This document shows positions 4,787 to 6,863 of a DNA stretch of 6,863 nucleotides, in pieces (position 1 is the stretch's first letter; each line of letters opens with the position of its first letter). Made by a program: the position numbers and the translations under genes. The notes beneath the pieces were generated by a model. That model was not told where the DNA came from, searched no databases, and was given only the letters and a program-made list of their open reading frames with translations. Source of the DNA: Pseudolabrys sp. (GTDB taxonomy: Bacteria > Pseudomonadota > Alphaproteobacteria > Rhizobiales > Xanthobacteraceae); contig JAHCKF010000191.1 in assembly GCA_026125925.1 (NCBI GenBank), positions 1-6,863 of the forward strand, written 5' to 3'.

Positions 4787-6036
4787 GCGACGAGCAGGCG
4801 TCGTCGGCCGATCAGTTGTTCCGCGAACGGCCTTTCGTTCTGCTGTGGTTCACCCGATTGCTCGCGACGATCGGCTATCAGGCGCTTGCGGTGGTGATCG
4901 GCTGGTCGATCTACGCCATCACCGGCAGCGCTTTCGATCTCGGCCTGATCGGGCTGCTGCAGTTCATTCCGGCGGTCGTTCTCACTTTGGCGATCGGCCA
5001 TGCCGCCGACCGCTATGACCGGCGACTGATCGTGCGGCTCGCTCTGGCGGTCTACGCACTCTGCGCCGCTATCGTGACGGCGGCCATGTTCGCCGGCTGG
5101 TTGAGCCGCGAACTGCTGTTTGCCGTCGTCTTTGCCATCGGCTGCGCACGCGCCTTCGAATTACCGACCGGCCATTCGCTGGTGCCGGCGACCGTGCCGG
5201 CACGCCTTTTGCCGCGCGCGGTCGCCGCCTGGACCTCGGCCAACCAGGCCGCCGTCATCTGCGGCCCGGCACTCGGCGGCTTCCTCTATGCCGTGGAGCC
5301 CCGGGCCGTCAGCGCCGTGTGCGTGGTGTTCTTCGTCGCGGCGCTCGCCTGCCTCGGCCTGGTCCGGGTCAAGGGCAATGTGCCGAGCCGCGACCCACCG
5401 ACGTTGCGCTCGGCACTGGCCGGCTTCGAGTTCATTCGCAGCCGCAGCCGCCTGCTCGGCGTCATCACGCTCGACCTGTTCGTCGTGCTGCTCGGCGGCG
5501 CCACGGCGCTGCTGCCGATCTTTGCCAAGGACATTCTCGCCGCCGGGCCCGTCGGCTTCGGCCTGTTACGCTCGGCGCCGGCGGTCGGCGCGCTGCTGAC
5601 GGCGATCGTCCTTTCGCGCTATCCGGTCGAACGCCACCTCGGCCGCAAGATGTTCATCTCGGTTGCGGTGTTCGGCGTCGCCACCGTCGTCTTCGGGCTG
5701 TCCACCTGGCTGCCGTTGTCGATGCTGGCGCTCGCCGTGCTCGGGGCGTCCGATGCGGTGAGCGTCGTCATCCGCTTCAGCCTGGTGCAGATCGAGACGC
5801 CGGACCACATGCGCGGGCGGGTCAGCGCCATCAACTACCTTTTTGTCGGCTCGTCGAATACGCTCGGCGACTTCGAGGCCGGCGCCGTCGCCGGTTGGCT
5901 CGGCGCCGTAAACTCGGTCTTGATCGGCGGCATAGGCTCGCTGATCATCGCCGGTGTGTGGATGGGCCTGTTTCCGGACCTGCGGCATCTCGACCGCTAC
6001 CAGCCGGCCGATGACGACGACGACGTAAAAGCGTAA
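4783..6036 (+). CDS. MFS transporter, exporter type (MFS_3/EntS-like)
   Basis: An inner-membrane major facilitator of 417 aa, the normal length. About twelve hydrophobic segments can be traced, roughly at 22-44, 52-71, 84-105, 110-128, 148-169, 174-194, 224-246, 254-277, 289-307, 310-331, 348-372 and 376-397. The motif-A loop GHAADRYDRR (72-81) follows the second segment, as in the family, and a cytoplasmic link (about 196-222) joins the two halves. The N-terminal pattern LWFTRLLATIGYQ and the overall layout resemble MFS_3 proteins, which include the enterobactin exporter EntS and other efflux carriers. The C-terminus ends in an Asp-rich stretch (410-414), a likely cytosolic tail. The start codon overlaps the preceding stop by 4 bp, so the two are translationally coupled. 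The substrate is unknown: an exported metabolite and an imported acid are both possible. Confidence 0.93.
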   Translation: MSDEQASSADQLFRERPFVLLWFTRLLATIGYQALAVVIGWSIYAITGSAFDLGLIGLLQFIPAVVLTLAIGHAADRYDRRLIVRLALAVYALCAAIVTAAMFAGWLSRELLFAVVFAIGCARAFELPTGHSLVPATVPARLLPRAVAAWTSANQAAVICGPALGGFLYAVEPRAVSAVCVVFFVAALACLGLVRVKGNVPSRDPPTLRSALAGFEFIRSRSRLLGVITLDLFVVLLGGATALLPIFAKDILAAGPVGFGLLRSAPAVGALLTAIVLSRYPVERHLGRKMFISVAVFGVATVVFGLSTWLPLSMLALAVLGASDAVSVVIRFSLVQIETPDHMRGRVSAINYLFVGSSNTLGDFEAGAVAGWLGAVNSVLIGGIGSLIIAGVWMGLFPDLRHLDRYQPADDDDDVKA

Positions 6037-6070
6037 GCAAGCTCAAGAAAGTAAAAAGAGGAAACGCGAC

Positions 6071-6863
6071 ATGCACGTAGTGGTGACCGGCGCAGCCGGC
6101 ATGATCGGGCGCAAGCTGACCGCTCGCCTGGTCAAGGACGGCGGGCTGAACGGCAAGCCGATCGACAAATTCACGCTGACCGACGTCGTCGCCGCGGAAA
6201 AGCCGGCCGGCTTTGCCGGCAAAGTCGATATCGTCACCGGCGACCTGGCCGCACCCGGCGCCGCCGAGAAGCTGATCGCCGAGAAGCCCGAGGTGATCTT
6301 CCACCTCGCGGGCGTTGTGTCCGGCGAAGCCGAGATCGATTTCGACAAGGGCTATCACGTCAACCTCGATGGCACCCGCGCGCTGCTCGAGGCCATCCGC
6401 CACACCGAAAATTACCATCCGAAGTTCATCTTCACCTCGTCGATCGCGGTCTATGGCGCGCCGTTCCCGCATGCGATCCCCGACGACTTCCACCTGACGC
6501 CGCTCACCTCCTACGGCACGCAGAAGGCGATCAGCGAACTCCTGCTCGCCGACTACAATCGCCGCGGCTTCCTCGACGGCGTCGGCATCCGCCTGCCGAC
6601 CATCTGCGTGCGCCCCGGCAAGCCGAACAAAGCGGCCTCCGGTTTCTTCTCCGGCATCATCCGCGAGCCGCTGGCCGGCCAGGAAGCGATCCTGCCGGTC
6701 GCCGATACCGTGAGGCATACCCATGCCTCGCCGCGCTCCGCCGTCGGCTTCCTCGTCCATGCGGCGAGCCTGACCCGCGAACAGCTCGGCCCACGCATCA
6801 ACCTCGCCATGCCGGGCGTGTGCTGCACCGTCGCTGAGCAGATCGACTCGCTGACCCGCATCG
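6071..6863 (+). CDS. denD: D-erythronate dehydrogenase-like NAD-dependent SDR, cut off by window edge
   Basis: The first 264 codons of an extended short-chain dehydrogenase/epimerase; full members are about 320-330 aa, so roughly 60 are missing. It has the Rossmann motif TGAAGMIG (6-13), Asp38 at the end of the second strand for NAD preference, FHLAG (77-81), FTSSIAVYG (121-129) with the catalytic Ser, and YGTQK (148-152) with Tyr148 and Lys152. The following block, with RRGFLDGVGIRLPTICVRPG (164-183) and NKAASGFFSGIIREPLAGQE (186-205), is the pattern I associate with DenD, which oxidises D-erythronate to 2-oxo-tetronate for later phosphorylation by a DUF1537 kinase. A strong Shine-Dalgarno (AGAGGA, 6057-6062) precedes the ATG. 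It starts 34 bp after the transporter with no terminator between, so it is probably in the same operon. Other nucleotide-sugar epimerase functions are less likely but not excluded. Confidence 0.9.
   Translation, partial: MHVVVTGAAGMIGRKLTARLVKDGGLNGKPIDKFTLTDVVAAEKPAGFAGKVDIVTGDLAAPGAAEKLIAEKPEVIFHLAGVVSGEAEIDFDKGYHVNLDGTRALLEAIRHTENYHPKFIFTSSIAVYGAPFPHAIPDDFHLTPLTSYGTQKAISELLLADYNRRGFLDGVGIRLPTICVRPGKPNKAASGFFSGIIREPLAGQEAILPVADTVRHTHASPRSAVGFLVHAASLTREQLGPRINLAMPGVCCTVAEQIDSLTRI

Noticed and set aside
6037..6070. Possible terminator between the transporter and the dehydrogenase genes
   Set aside because: The gap is A-rich and purine-rich, without a stem, and contains the ribosome binding site of the next gene.
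5945..6760. 271-codon open frame on the minus strand over the DenD-like gene
   Set aside because: It crosses the transporter end, the 34-bp gap and the dehydrogenase, all of which have strong plus-strand coding evidence.

Overview
This window is GC-rich, tightly packed bacterial chromosome. Codon usage strongly favours G or C at third positions. The encoded proteins look like those of Hyphomicrobiales (Rhizobiales), in the Bradyrhizobium / Rhodopseudomonas / Xanthobacteraceae range. The placement rests on protein resemblance recalled from memory, not on a search.

Layout. (1) Positions 1-892, minus strand: a PLP-dependent class I/II aminotransferase whose C-terminus lies beyond the left edge. 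(2) 893-1230: a 338-bp divergent intergenic region with a plausible promoter for the next gene and several inverted repeats. (3) 1231-3127, plus strand: a quorum-sensing module. It holds a LuxR-type acyl-homoserine-lactone receptor/regulator, a 150-bp control region rich in dyads, a LuxI-type signal synthase, and an unrecognised 125-aa protein whose start overlaps the end of the synthase gene. (4) 3224-6863, plus strand: a probable operon of four genes. These are an isocitrate lyase/PEP mutase superfamily enzyme without the lyase cysteine motif, a GNAT acetyltransferase, an MFS exporter-type transporter, and the first 264 codons of a D-erythronate dehydrogenase-like (DenD) NAD-dependent SDR. 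The genes are 6 bp apart, overlapping by 4 bp, and 34 bp apart.

How it works together. The LuxR protein has every residue normally invariant in AHL receptors. The LuxI protein has the usual N-terminal catalytic residues. Both resemble the BjaR/BjaI, RpaR/RpaI and BraR/BraI group, whose members make and sense branched-chain or aryl homoserine lactones instead of straight fatty-acyl ones. The pair is therefore probably functional, but its signal cannot be read from sequence alone. The control region ahead of the synthase has a 14-bp dyad over a candidate -35 element (possible LuxR-protein site), a 12-bp perfect palindrome, and an 8-bp inverted repeat whose right arm ends at the base before the start codon and covers part of the ribosome binding site. 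The small third gene is the least explained part of the module. The downstream operon looks like small-acid metabolism plus transport. Nothing in the sequence ties it to quorum control except adjacency.

No tRNA, rRNA, CRISPR array, insertion sequence or convincing intrinsic terminator was seen.
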